A DNA stretch of 64,000 bases from Flavobacteriales bacterium (GTDB lineage Bacteria; Bacteroidota; Bacteroidia; Flavobacteriales_F; PHOS-HE28). The translations under genes were made by a program, and so were the position numbers. A model generated the notes under the pieces. That model made no database searches and was not told where the DNA came from. It worked only from the letters and a program-made list of their open reading frames with translations. Location: NCBI GenBank assembly GCA_018057455.1, contig JAGPDT010000007.1, positions 1 to 64,000 on the forward strand, written 5' to 3'. Positions 43,519 to 51,945 of this stretch are shown piece after piece; within the stretch, counting starts at the first letter, position 1, and every line of letters begins with the position of its first letter.

Positions 43519-45054
43519 ATGATGCGTACTGCACTGGCCTACCTGTCGGGTTTATTGCTCAGTTCCTTGTCCGCACAGGTAGACAGCGTGGAAATGAGGT
43601 TTGCGGCTACCATCACCCAAGCGGACTTGTACAAGCACTTGGAAGTGTTGGCCAACGATTCGCTTGAAGGCAGAGAGACCGGGGAAATCGGTCAGCGAAA
43701 GGCAGCGGACTACATTGTAGCGCAGTTCAGGGGCTTTGGAATTCAGCCGATCAAGCACCCGGAAGCACAGGGCTTGCTGGCCGATGGATACCAGCAGCAA
43801 TTTCCCTTGGAAGTTTCCCGCCTTGGCGGCTTGACGATGGAGGTGGACGGTAGGACGTATGACTTTCTTAAGGACTATTTCTATTTCAGCGAGCACCTGT
43901 TGACTAATCTGGATCTGGCCGAGGTCATGGTCCTCACGCCCCTGTCACTGGGTGGGGTACGCTTGGGCGGAGCTGCGGATGCGGTCATGTTGTTGGGTGA
44001 TCAGGCATCGGGGCGCATGCCCAAGGTACAAACCGAACAGGTCATGGATGTGCTTGAAAAAGCAGGCACCAAGGTACTGTTGTTGGTGAATGACAGTACG
44101 AAGAGCATGATGCGGCAGTACGGCCCGTACTTGGCCCAAGGGCGCATGCGCTTGGCCCTGGAAGGGGAACAGGCCACGGCTACAGCCAGCAAGCAGAAGA
44201 TGCAGGTCCTGATGGTCACACCACAGCTTGCGCAGGTCATACTGGACCAAGGCCATCTCTCCATGAAAAAGGCCTACAAGACAGCGGCCAGGAAGCGGGT
44301 GGTCATCAAGGTGCCTTTGAAATTCTCCTATGCACCGCGCATCGAAAAGACCCGTTCCGAGAATGTGCTGGGTTATGTGGAAGGCACGGACAAGAAAGGC
44401 GAAGTAGTGGTGGTGACCGCACATTACGACCACATTGGCGTGATCGATGGCGAAGTGCACAACGGGGCCGATGATGATGGTTCCGGAACGGTGGCGGTTC
44501 TTGAGATGGCGCAAGCCTTTGCCTTGGCCAAGGCAGGCGGCCACGGCCCACGCCGGAGTCTTTTGTTCATGACCGTGAGTGGAGAGGAAAAGGGCTTGCT
44601 GGGATCAGCCTGGTATGCCGACCATCCGGTCTTTCCAATGGACAGCACCGTCGCCAACCTCAACATGGACATGATCGGACGGACCGACAGCGTTCATGGG
44701 GACAGTTCGAAGTACGTGTACGTGATCGGCAGCAGGCGCATCAGCAATGAGCTGGGGGCCATCGTGGAACAGGGCAATGCCAAGTGGACCCACCTGGAGT
44801 TGGACTACACCTTTGATGCGGACAGCGACCCCAACCGGTTCTATTACCGCAGCGACCACTACAATTTTGCCAAATACGGGGTGCCCATCGCTTTTTTCTT
44901 CAACGGCGTTCATGCGGACTACCACGGCCCCTATGACGAATTGGACAAGATCCGTTTCGACCTGTTGCAGCAACGTACGCTGCTGGTGTTCCACACGGCA
45001 TGGGAGCTGGCCAACCGTGAGGCAAGGATCGTGAAGAACAGTCTTGGGCAGTAA
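43519..45054 (+). CDS. Secreted M28 zinc peptidase
   Basis: A 511-residue exported peptidase. The signal peptide is followed by an N-terminal segment shared with the gene at 12796 (VLANDSLEGRETGEIGQRKAADYI), an inserted protease-associated domain, and the catalytic domain. The zinc ligands are in VTAHYDHIG, NGADDDGSG, VSGEEKGLLG, LNMDMIGR and YRSDHYNF. There is no PDZ domain, unlike the paralogue. It probably acts in the periplasm on peptides. Two adjacent ATG codons at the start make the first residue ambiguous. Confidence 0.92.
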   Translation: MMRTALAYLSGLLLSSLSAQVDSVEMRFAATITQADLYKHLEVLANDSLEGRETGEIGQRKAADYIVAQFRGFGIQPIKHPEAQGLLADGYQQQFPLEVSRLGGLTMEVDGRTYDFLKDYFYFSEHLLTNLDLAEVMVLTPLSLGGVRLGGAADAVMLLGDQASGRMPKVQTEQVMDVLEKAGTKVLLLVNDSTKSMMRQYGPYLAQGRMRLALEGEQATATASKQKMQVLMVTPQLAQVILDQGHLSMKKAYKTAARKRVVIKVPLKFSYAPRIEKTRSENVLGYVEGTDKKGEVVVVTAHYDHIGVIDGEVHNGADDDGSGTVAVLEMAQAFALAKAGGHGPRRSLLFMTVSGEEKGLLGSAWYADHPVFPMDSTVANLNMDMIGRTDSVHGDSSKYVYVIGSRRISNELGAIVEQGNAKWTHLELDYTFDADSDPNRFYYRSDHYNFAKYGVPIAFFFNGVHADYHGPYDELDKIRFDLLQQRTLLVFHTAWELANREARIVKNSLGQ

Positions 45055-45072
45055 GGGAAACACCGCGTCCGG

Positions 45073-46335
45073 TCAACCTGCCCCGGGTTCCTTCAGCAGT
45101 TCCACAATGGCGCTTTCCATGCGTTCCCTGAAACGTATGTAGCGCGCGCCTGTGCCAGGCCCATGGATTCCCGTGTAGATGTGCCTTACGGTGCCGTCCC
45201 GACCGATGAGCAGGGTAGTGGGATAGCTCATCAGTTCGCGGATGAACGGAAGGTTCTTGGCGACGGTGTCGCGTTTGGCCATTCCACCGTACAACAGGTC
45301 ATATTGAATGCCCAGTTGGGCCTTGAAGTGCCGCATGGCCGCCAAGGCGCGCATGGGATCCGGATACCGCTCAAATGCCACGGCAACGGCCTCCAAACCG
45401 TCCTTGTGGTATTTGTGGTAAAGTTCATCCAGCATTCTGCTTTGGTCCATGCAATTTGGGCACCAGGTTCCCATGATCTCCACCACTACGGCCTTTCCAC
45501 GGTAGCGTTCATCACTGAGTGCGTGGAGCTCTCCGTCCAACCCCGGGAATGAAAATGCCACCGGATGTGCGGGATCCAATGTGGTCAACGTTTCGTCGTT
45601 GGCCAACCGGAAGGCAGGGTTGCGCACGGCGTACCAGGCTTGGGTCCATCGATGACCATTGCGGAACTCGCCCACCATGCTATCATTCCTGAGCGCAGCA
45701 CGGAACAGGTAGGCCTGGAACCCGTTGAACGTGGAAAGGAAGAGCGAGTCATGGGTCGTGATGCCTTCCAGGTACCGTAGATCGCCTGATTGGGTTGCAA
45801 AGCTGCCTTTCACACGGCTGTCCTGTACGGTGAATATGCCAATGGCCGGTTCGTTGTTGTCGCCGTCCAGGAAATGAACCTCCCAATCACCGCTGATGTC
45901 CATGGGGGCTTGTGCAGCAGGACCCGGGAACCGGGGCCGACGGCCCAGGGACGCATGGAATGGAATCGCATAGCCGGGGCCTTTGTAGTAGTTGTACCAA
46001 AGCCCGTGGAAGTGTGATGAGTCTTGGATAAGGCCCCTGAATTCCGAGTCGAAGAACGGCATCCGCACAAGCACGCTGTCCCCATGGATGGAGACCGAAT
46101 CAACTACAATGGTCTCATCTTGGTTATGGATGGACAGGCTCCAATGACCATCTTGGTGGGCCAGGTCGAACTGGAACGGTAGGATCACTTGGGCTTCCGT
46201 GCTGTCAAGGTCCAATTCCATGTGCCAAGCGCCGGTGGTCGGCATTTGGAGGGCTTCCACCGCTGGCGGATCGATCTCTTGGCAGGCGGTGAGCCCAATT
46301 CCAGCGAGCAGGATGGGAACGTGGAAATACCTCAT
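45073..46335 (-). CDS. TlpA-like thioredoxin lipoprotein
   Basis: A 420-residue lipoprotein with lipobox LTAC. The first 260 residues are a beta-rich region of unknown role with two similar halves (TGAWHMELDLDSTEAQV and SGDWEVHFLDGDNNEP). The C-terminal 160 residues are a thioredoxin-fold domain of the TlpA/ResA type with the redox motif WCPNC (VVEIMGTWCPNCMD) and a cis-Pro loop (SYPTTLLIG). It should be an envelope thiol-disulfide oxidoreductase. It converges on the M28 gene. Confidence 0.88.
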   Translation of the reverse strand: MRYFHVPILLAGIGLTACQEIDPPAVEALQMPTTGAWHMELDLDSTEAQVILPFQFDLAHQDGHWSLSIHNQDETIVVDSVSIHGDSVLVRMPFFDSEFRGLIQDSSHFHGLWYNYYKGPGYAIPFHASLGRRPRFPGPAAQAPMDISGDWEVHFLDGDNNEPAIGIFTVQDSRVKGSFATQSGDLRYLEGITTHDSLFLSTFNGFQAYLFRAALRNDSMVGEFRNGHRWTQAWYAVRNPAFRLANDETLTTLDPAHPVAFSFPGLDGELHALSDERYRGKAVVVEIMGTWCPNCMDQSRMLDELYHKYHKDGLEAVAVAFERYPDPMRALAAMRHFKAQLGIQYDLLYGGMAKRDTVAKNLPFIRELMSYPTTLLIGRDGTVRHIYTGIHGPGTGARYIRFRERMESAIVELLKEPGAG

Positions 46336-46444
46336 GAGTCCGTTGCGGGCTGCGAACATAATGAGATCAGGAAGCACGGAGCTGCAATATCTGTGGGAAC
46401 TACACGATTCCCGATCCCGGCCCTAGGCCCCGGAATTTGAAGCC

Positions 46445-48004
46445 TCAGAGGTCGAACTTGATCCCTTGGGCCAACGGTACCGTGGTGCCGTAATTGATCG
46501 TGGTGGTTTGCCGGCGCATGTAGATCTTCCAAGCGTCTGAGCCGCTCTCACGTCCTCCTCCGGTTTCTTTCTCACCACCGAAAGCACCGCCGATCTCAGC
46601 ACCGCTGGTGCCGATGTTCACATTGGCAATGCCACAGTCGCTTCCGGCCGCACCCAAGAAGCGTTCCATCTCCCGCAGGTCTGTTGTCATGATGGATGAC
46701 GAAAGGCCTTGTTTCACGTTGTTCTGAATGGCGATCGCCTCTGTGACGTCACCCTTGTATCGCATCACATAGAGGATGGGCGCGAAGGTTTCCTCTTTTA
46801 CAATGTCCATATCGGGGGTGGCCTCCACAATGGCCGGCTTCACATAGCAACCGCTCGCATACTGTTCCCCGGTCAGCACGCCACCATCCACCAGCATCTT
46901 TCCGCCTTGCTTTTTGGCGGCATCCAATGCAGCTGAATACATGGTGACAGCTGCTGTGTCGATCAAGGGGCCCACGTGGTTTTGCTCGTTCAAGGGATCG
47001 CCGATGCGCAACTGGCCATAAGCCTTGGCAAGCTTGGATGTGAAGGCATCATAGATGGCCTCGTGGATGATCAGGCGGCGCGTGGTGGTGCATCGTTGAC
47101 CGGCCGTTCCCACTGCACCGAACAACGAAGCGTGCATGGCCATGTCCAGATCGGCTTGCTCCGTGATGATGATGGCGTTGTTCCCACCCAGCTCCAACAG
47201 GGCCTTTCCGAAGCGTTGCGCCAAAGCGGTGCCCACCACACGGCCCATGTTGGTGCTTCCGGTGGCGCTTACCAAAGGGATTCGTTCGTCATGGGAGATC
47301 CATTCGCCGATTTCGCGTCCCCCGTTGAGCAGCACGCTCACGCCTTCTGGCACGTTGTTCCGTTTGAAGACCTCCGCGGCAATCACTTGGCAGGCCACGC
47401 TGCACAACGGGGTCTTGCCACTGGGCTTCCATACCGTGGTATTGCCGCATACCCAGGCCAATGCGGTATTCCAGCTCCATACCGCAACAGGGAAATTGAA
47501 GGCCGTGATGACTCCCACAACCCCGAGCGGATGCCACTGTTCATACATGCGGTGGTCCGGTCGTTCGCTATGCATGGTGAGGCCGTGCAACTGGCGGCTG
47601 AGGCCTACGGCAAAGTCGCAGATGTCAATCATCTCCTGTACTTCACCAAGTCCTTCCTGATAGCTTTTGCCCATTTCATAGCTCACCAATTTGCCTAACG
47701 CGGCCTTGTGTTTGCGCAGTTCCTCACCGAATTGGCGGACCACCTCGCCGCGCTTCGGGGCCGGCCAGGTTCGCCATTCCAGGAACGCGCTCTGGGCCGA
47801 TATCAAGGCTTTTTCATATTCTGCCCGGTTGGCCCCGCGGACCGTGGCAAGTTGCGCCCCATCCACGGGTGAGGAAGAAACCAATTGTTTGCCTTCCCCC
47901 TTCAACCAAGTGCTGCCGGTGGATACGCCGGAATGCACCTCGTTGATGTTCCATTGCTTAAGAAGATCGGCAATGCGGGAAGGGGCGGCGGTGAGCGTGC
48001 TCAT
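46445..48004 (-). CDS. ALDH7-type aldehyde dehydrogenase
   Basis: A 519-residue NAD(P)-dependent aldehyde dehydrogenase most like the antiquitin/ALDH7 group, which oxidises alpha-aminoadipic semialdehyde in lysine breakdown. The catalytic Cys is in AGQRCTTTRRL and the general-base Glu in LELGGNNAIII. The ending NIGTSGAEIGGAFGGEKETGGG, then RESGSDAWKIYMRRQT, is the ALDH7 signature. It has its own promoter and no lysine-pathway neighbours in the window. Confidence 0.92.
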   Translation of the reverse strand: MSTLTAAPSRIADLLKQWNINEVHSGVSTGSTWLKGEGKQLVSSSPVDGAQLATVRGANRAEYEKALISAQSAFLEWRTWPAPKRGEVVRQFGEELRKHKAALGKLVSYEMGKSYQEGLGEVQEMIDICDFAVGLSRQLHGLTMHSERPDHRMYEQWHPLGVVGVITAFNFPVAVWSWNTALAWVCGNTTVWKPSGKTPLCSVACQVIAAEVFKRNNVPEGVSVLLNGGREIGEWISHDERIPLVSATGSTNMGRVVGTALAQRFGKALLELGGNNAIIITEQADLDMAMHASLFGAVGTAGQRCTTTRRLIIHEAIYDAFTSKLAKAYGQLRIGDPLNEQNHVGPLIDTAAVTMYSAALDAAKKQGGKMLVDGGVLTGEQYASGCYVKPAIVEATPDMDIVKEETFAPILYVMRYKGDVTEAIAIQNNVKQGLSSSIMTTDLREMERFLGAAGSDCGIANVNIGTSGAEIGGAFGGEKETGGGRESGSDAWKIYMRRQTTTINYGTTVPLAQGIKFDL

Positions 48005-48331
48005 GTGGATAGGGGTATTGTAAGGGGCTGCAAAGGTACAGCGCTTTATACGGCCGGGGTCGGATCATTGATGGCCGTTTCCCCTGGGATGCCATGGTCA
48101 GGCGGCCTTAAGCGGTGTGCGAAGGCCACCAGGGGATGGGTGGTGCAATCAGCACCTGCCAGGTGTTCTTTTAGCTCCTAGGGGAGATATTTGTCGCTGG
48201 GTTAATGTAAGCGACTGGGGATCAGCATGATGTGCTTGCTTGCATAAATGGGGCGTAACGACCCAACTCACATCGAGTAGAGCCTGGATGCCAAAAAAGT
48301 ATCAAAACCCCGCAAATCGAGGATAATGGGC
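48005..48331. other. Intergenic region upstream of the aldehyde dehydrogenase
   Basis: 327 bases of lower GC than the flanks. It holds the aldehyde dehydrogenase promoter and a one-mismatch DnaA box (TGTGGATAG, 48004-48012) beside that gene's start. A weak stem CACCT/AGGTG followed by TTCTTTT is at 48153-48172. No gene is supported. Confidence 0.5.
48031..48038 (-). promoter_or_regulatory. Promoter -7 element for aldehyde dehydrogenase
   Basis: TACCTTTG on the reverse strand, exact consensus, 26 bases before the start codon at 48004. No -33 TTG at the expected distance. Confidence 0.55.
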
Positions 48332-49228
48332 CTAATGCGGCCTGGCAGGTTTTTTGGCCAAGAAGAGGGAGCTTGAAGTGGGTTTGGTGGAAAGCCATGC
48401 TACAAGGTTCGACCATAAACCCACCAGAGCTCCCTGTAGAAAGGAGATCGCTTTTCCATGACCTTGATGCTGTTCGCTGAGCATGGCCACGTAAGGAGCA
48501 TCAAACCACATTTTCCGAATTGCGACCATTTCAAATCCTGATTCAATGAGCAATCGCTTTAGGTCAGACCGGCGGAAGTGGAAGAGGTGTCGGGGTACAT
48601 CCCATGCGGCCCAGTTTGCGCGGTAGTAACCGGCGTCCCAACTTTCATGATCGGGTACGGCAATTACAAGGTGCCCTCCGTGGGCCAAGTGCTGGTGCAG
48701 GGTGGTAAGGGTAACTCGAGGATCAGCTACATGTTCCAAAACGTGCCAGAGTGTGATAACATCGAAAACTTGCCCGGCGGGAAGGTGGCGTAGTTCGGCT
48801 TGCACGTGAAGGCCTTTTTGTTGTGCGAGCTTCCGTGCAGAAGGACTTATTTCTATGCCTTGGACGGAGTAGCCCTGTGACCCGAGGTATGCGAGGAAGT
48901 CTCCTGTGCCGCAACCGACATCAAGTGCGCGTTTACCGTTTTGGTGAGCGGCAATAAGCCGTTGTTTCTCGCGGATTGTGCGTCTGCGTATAGCATGGTA
49001 AACCCGGTCTTTCAGACCAGAGGCCTTTTCGGCGTGGGAAATGTAGGCATCGGAAAGGTAGAATGCCCCGATCTGGTCAGGGTCCGGTCTCGGGGAAGTG
49101 AACCTGAAGCCACAAGATGAACACTCCCGGATGGTGAAGTCTTCCTTGCTTACGGTGTGGTCCGTTGTTGTGAAGGCCTCCAGGGATTTGGTGCCTCGGC
49201 AAATGAGGCAAGATGAAACGTTTTCCAT
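48332..49228 (-). CDS. SAM-dependent methyltransferase with N-terminal zinc motif
   Basis: A 298-residue class I methyltransferase. An N-terminal pair of CxxC motifs (CLICRG and CSSCGF) forms a zinc-ribbon-like head. The Rossmann fold has the SAM-binding motif ALDVGCGTGDFLAYLG, then DVITLWHVLEHVADP and HLVIAVPDHESW. Proteins with this layout methylate sugars, lipids or other small substrates; the target is unknown. Base composition is visibly more AT-rich than the neighbours. An in-frame GTG (49240) would add four residues, and this start region overlaps a parS site. The gene is 28 bases downstream of mnmG and probably shares its transcript. Confidence 0.85.
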   Translation of the reverse strand: MENVSSCLICRGTKSLEAFTTTDHTVSKEDFTIRECSSCGFRFTSPRPDPDQIGAFYLSDAYISHAEKASGLKDRVYHAIRRRTIREKQRLIAAHQNGKRALDVGCGTGDFLAYLGSQGYSVQGIEISPSARKLAQQKGLHVQAELRHLPAGQVFDVITLWHVLEHVADPRVTLTTLHQHLAHGGHLVIAVPDHESWDAGYYRANWAAWDVPRHLFHFRRSDLKRLLIESGFEMVAIRKMWFDAPYVAMLSEQHQGHGKAISFLQGALVGLWSNLVAWLSTKPTSSSLFLAKKPARPH

Positions 49229-49232
49229 GTTG

Positions 49233-49248
49233 TGTTCCACGTGGAACG
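49233..49248. promoter_or_regulatory. parS site (ParB binding), copy 1
   Basis: TGTTCCACGTGGAACG matches the parS palindrome (TGTTNCACGTGNAACA) at 15 of 16 positions. It lies between the methyltransferase start and the mnmG stop. Confidence 0.8.
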
Positions 49249-49256
49249 ATTGTTCG

Positions 49257-51146
49257 TTAGCGCCCTAGATAGATCATCAACACGCTGATATCCGCTGGTG
49301 AAATGCCACTTATGCGGGCAGCGTGACCCAGGGTTAGGGGTTGGACCTGAATCAGCTTTTGACGGGCTTCGATGGAAAGTGAGGTGAGCCTTTCGTACGG
49401 CATGTCGCTGGCAAGTGGTACATGCTCCAAACGGGCCAGACGTTCAGCCATCTCTCGTTCCTTTTGGATGTATCCCTCGTATTTGAGTTGGATCTCCACC
49501 TGTTCAGCGACTTCTTCGTGCAATGGGCCGATTGATCGGGCCAGTTCCATTACAGCGGGTGAAAGGCTTGCGATGTCTTGGAAGGATAGCTGGGGGCGAA
49601 GGAGCAGACCATGGAGCTTTACCTTCTGTTTGATGGCCTCTGTTCCACGTGGAACAATCACCGGATTGGCGTTCTCTGGGGCAACACTTTCGGTACGCAA
49701 GGCATTGGATAGTTGGGCGGCGTAGGTGATTTTCTGTTCCGTCCTGCGTATGCGATCAGCCCCGGCAAGACCGATGGCATACGAAAGTGGAGTGAGCCTT
49801 TGGTCCGCATTGTCTTGGCGCAGCAGAATGCGATATTCCGCACGACTGGTGAACATGCGGTAGGGTTCTTCCGTACCCTTGGTGATCAGGTCATCAATCA
49901 GCACACCGATGTAAGCCTGGTCCCTACCGAGTACGAAGGGATCCTTGCCGGCTACTTTCAAGTGGGCGTTGATACCGGCCATCAGGCCTTGGCAGGCGGC
50001 CTCTTCATACCCGGTTGTTCCGTTGATCTGTCCAGCGAAATACAGGCCATCCACTAGCTTGGTCTCCAGCGTTGGCTTAACCTGGGTAGGCGGGAAGTAG
50101 TCGTATTCCACGGCATAGCCTGGGCGGAAGATGCGAGCATTTGCAAATCCGGGCAACTTGCGCAGCGCCGCGGTTTGTACCTCTTCAGGAAGGCTGGTGC
50201 TGAATCCATTGATATAGGTTTCCACGGTGTTCCAGCCCTCCGGTTCAACAAAGATCTGATGGCTATCCTTATCGGCGAACCGGTTGATCTTGTCCTCAAT
50301 ACTGGGGCAATACCTTGGGCCCTGCCCTTGGATACGACCGCTGAACATGGGGCTTCGGTCAAATCCGCTGCGCAGAATGTCGTGCACCTCAGCATGGGTG
50401 TGTGTGATCCAGCAGCTTAATTGTTTGGCCGGAGGGCGTGTTTCATCAGCGAAGCTGAATTTTGCTGGGTGCTCATCACCTTTTTGCTCTTCCAAGAGTC
50501 CGTAGTCAATGCTGCGGCCATCCACGCGAGGAGGGGTGCCGGTCTTCATCCGGCCTGAGACGAATCCGAACTGCGCCAATTGCTCGGTTATCCCATGCGC
50601 GGCCTTTTCGCCTGCACGGCCCCCGCCAAATTGTTTCTCGCCGATATGCATTACCGCACTGAGGAAAGTGCCATTGGTGAGGACTACCGTCCGGCAGTCA
50701 ATCCGTCCTCCGGTTCCGGTGCGTACTCCGGTAATGCGGTGTATTCCATCCGCTCCGGACTTTACTTCAATGCCCACAACCGTATCCTGGCGAAAGTGGA
50801 GGTTGGGAACAGATTCCAGTTTCTCACGCCACGTTTGAGCAAAAAGGTGCCGATCATTTTGGCTGCGAGGGCTCCACATGGCGGGGCCTTTGCTCTTGTT
50901 CAGCATGCGGAACTGCACCGTACTAACGTCGCTGACAATACCGGAGTACCCACCGAGTGCATCAATTTCACGGACGATCTGGCCTTTACCCACGCCGCCC
51001 ATGGCGGGATTGCAGCTCATTTGGGCGATAACGCCCATGTTCATGGTGACAAGCAGTACGGAGCTGCCCATGTTCGCCGCTGCTGCCGCCGCTTCGCAAC
51101 CGGCATGGCCTGCGCCGACGATCACCACATCATACGATTCGCTCAT
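49257..51146 (-). CDS. mnmG: tRNA uridine-34 5-carboxymethylaminomethyl modification enzyme MnmG (GidA)
   Basis: An FAD-dependent enzyme that, with MnmE, modifies the wobble uridine of several tRNAs. It has 629 residues, the standard length. The FAD motif VIVGAGHAGCEAA, the MnmG motif MSCNPAMGGVGKGQIVREID, GLYFAGQINGTTGYEEAA and the C-terminal LTLGHAARISGISPADI are all present. The start at 51146 gives the usual MSESYDVVIVG; the 64-residue upstream extension crosses the promoter and a parS site and is not real. A parS site inside the gene is read as Val-Pro-Arg-Gly-Thr. In many bacteria gidA sits next to the replication origin. Confidence 0.97.
   Translation of the reverse strand: MSESYDVVIVGAGHAGCEAAAAAANMGSSVLLVTMNMGVIAQMSCNPAMGGVGKGQIVREIDALGGYSGIVSDVSTVQFRMLNKSKGPAMWSPRSQNDRHLFAQTWREKLESVPNLHFRQDTVVGIEVKSGADGIHRITGVRTGTGGRIDCRTVVLTNGTFLSAVMHIGEKQFGGGRAGEKAAHGITEQLAQFGFVSGRMKTGTPPRVDGRSIDYGLLEEQKGDEHPAKFSFADETRPPAKQLSCWITHTHAEVHDILRSGFDRSPMFSGRIQGQGPRYCPSIEDKINRFADKDSHQIFVEPEGWNTVETYINGFSTSLPEEVQTAALRKLPGFANARIFRPGYAVEYDYFPPTQVKPTLETKLVDGLYFAGQINGTTGYEEAACQGLMAGINAHLKVAGKDPFVLGRDQAYIGVLIDDLITKGTEEPYRMFTSRAEYRILLRQDNADQRLTPLSYAIGLAGADRIRRTEQKITYAAQLSNALRTESVAPENANPVIVPRGTEAIKQKVKLHGLLLRPQLSFQDIASLSPAVMELARSIGPLHEEVAEQVEIQLKYEGYIQKEREMAERLARLEHVPLASDMPYERLTSLSIEARQKLIQVQPLTLGHAARISGISPADISVLMIYLGR
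49641..49656. promoter_or_regulatory. parS site, copy 2 (inside mnmG)
   Basis: TGTTCCACGTGGAACA, a perfect 16-bp palindrome and exact parS consensus, located within the mnmG coding sequence. Confidence 0.88.
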
Positions 51147-51152
51147 GTCGGA

Positions 51153-51168
51153 TGTTCCACGTGGAACG
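51153..51168. promoter_or_regulatory. parS site, copy 3 (mnmG leader)
   Basis: TGTTCCACGTGGAACG, 15 of 16 matches, six bases upstream of the mnmG start codon. Confidence 0.8.
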
Positions 51169-51273
51169 ACAGTGTTAAGGCGTTGTGTTTTAGCTTGTTG
51201 GGTATAAAATGATGCCTGAAGTCCCAATCTCAGTACCCACCTGTGCTTTGCGTCTAGCGCAACCTGCAACCCG

Positions 51274-51281
51274 CAAAGGTA
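51274..51281 (-). promoter_or_regulatory. Promoter -7 element for mnmG
   Basis: TACCTTTG on the reverse strand, exact consensus. It would give a leader of about 120 bases carrying parS copy 3, unusually long for this window. Confidence 0.45.
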
Positions 51282-51573
51282 TGCACACCCCGAAGGTGCT
51301 TGCCGAATGTCCAGAACAATCGGAACCGCCACGCACACGTGTGCTCAATCCGCTGCCTGGAATCCGTAAGGCATGCCCGCAGTGGTTTGTGGCAGGCGCC
51401 CACCCCAACCGAGGAAGTAATTGCCCAATTCCCGGCGGCACCACCACAATTCCGCATCGTCGGCGATACCGAAGCGCACAGGCCCGTAATTTGCGGTGTT
51501 CATCGCCCAAGAGGCAACTTTTGCCGAACTTGAAGGTGCAATGGTCCGTATGGCAGTTCCTGAGCGAGCGGAA

Positions 51574-51927
51574 ATGAGCGTCTTGGTGATTGACGACGAG
51601 CCCGAGATTTGCTTCTTGGTGAAGAATATGTTGAATAGGGCAGGTATAGAATGTGAGTTGGCCCACTCCATTGCCCAAGGCCGTGAACAATTGAGGTCCG
51701 GCCGGTTTCAGGCCGTCCTGTTGGACATCCACCTGCCCGACGGCTTGGGTTACCAAATGATTCCCGAGATTCGGGCCTTTCAACCAGAGGCCTCCGTGAT
51801 CGCCATCAGTGCCGTGGACCAGGAACAGGAAAACGCCACCAACAAGGGCGCCGATCTTTTCATCGCTAAACCATTTGACGGGAGCAGTATCTTAGGCGGA
51901 CTTCGGGCGCTGGGGATTACCGCCTGA
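51574..51927 (+). CDS. Single-domain response regulator (CheY-like)
   Basis: A 117-residue stand-alone receiver domain. Acidic residues 7-9 (VIDDEP), phosphoryl-acceptor Asp51 (AVLLDIHLPDG), Ser79 (AISAVD) and Lys98 (IAKPF) are all present. With no output domain it probably works by protein contact or as a phosphate shuttle. It lies 18 bases before the NtrC-type gene, followed by a kinase, so the three likely form a phosphorelay. The start at 51574 gives a normal receiver N-terminus; earlier in-frame ATGs exist at 51541 and 51550. Confidence 0.88.
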   Translation: MSVLVIDDEPEICFLVKNMLNRAGIECELAHSIAQGREQLRSGRFQAVLLDIHLPDGLGYQMIPEIRAFQPEASVIAISAVDQEQENATNKGADLFIAKPFDGSSILGGLRALGITA

Positions 51928-51945
51928 CCAGCGCCGAAGACCACC

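Larger units (their letters stand above)
51147..51573. other. Divergent intergenic region mnmG / CheY-like gene
   Basis: 427 bases. It contains parS copy 3, the mnmG promoter (-7 at 51274-51281, reverse), and a one-mismatch DnaA box (TTATACCCA on the reverse strand, 51207-51199). An open frame of 52 codons on the reverse strand (51503-51345) begins MNTANYGPVRFGIADD and has codon use like the neighbours. I could not relate it to any family, so it is left as a possible small gene. Confidence 0.4.

Noticed and set aside
48153-48172. Stem CACCT/AGGTG followed by a T-rich run
   Set aside because: It would terminate plus-strand transcription, but no plus-strand gene lies upstream; the stem is only five pairs.
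51147-51338. 64-residue N-terminal extension of MnmG
   Set aside because: It crosses an exact -7 promoter box and a parS site; the conserved protein starts at 51146.
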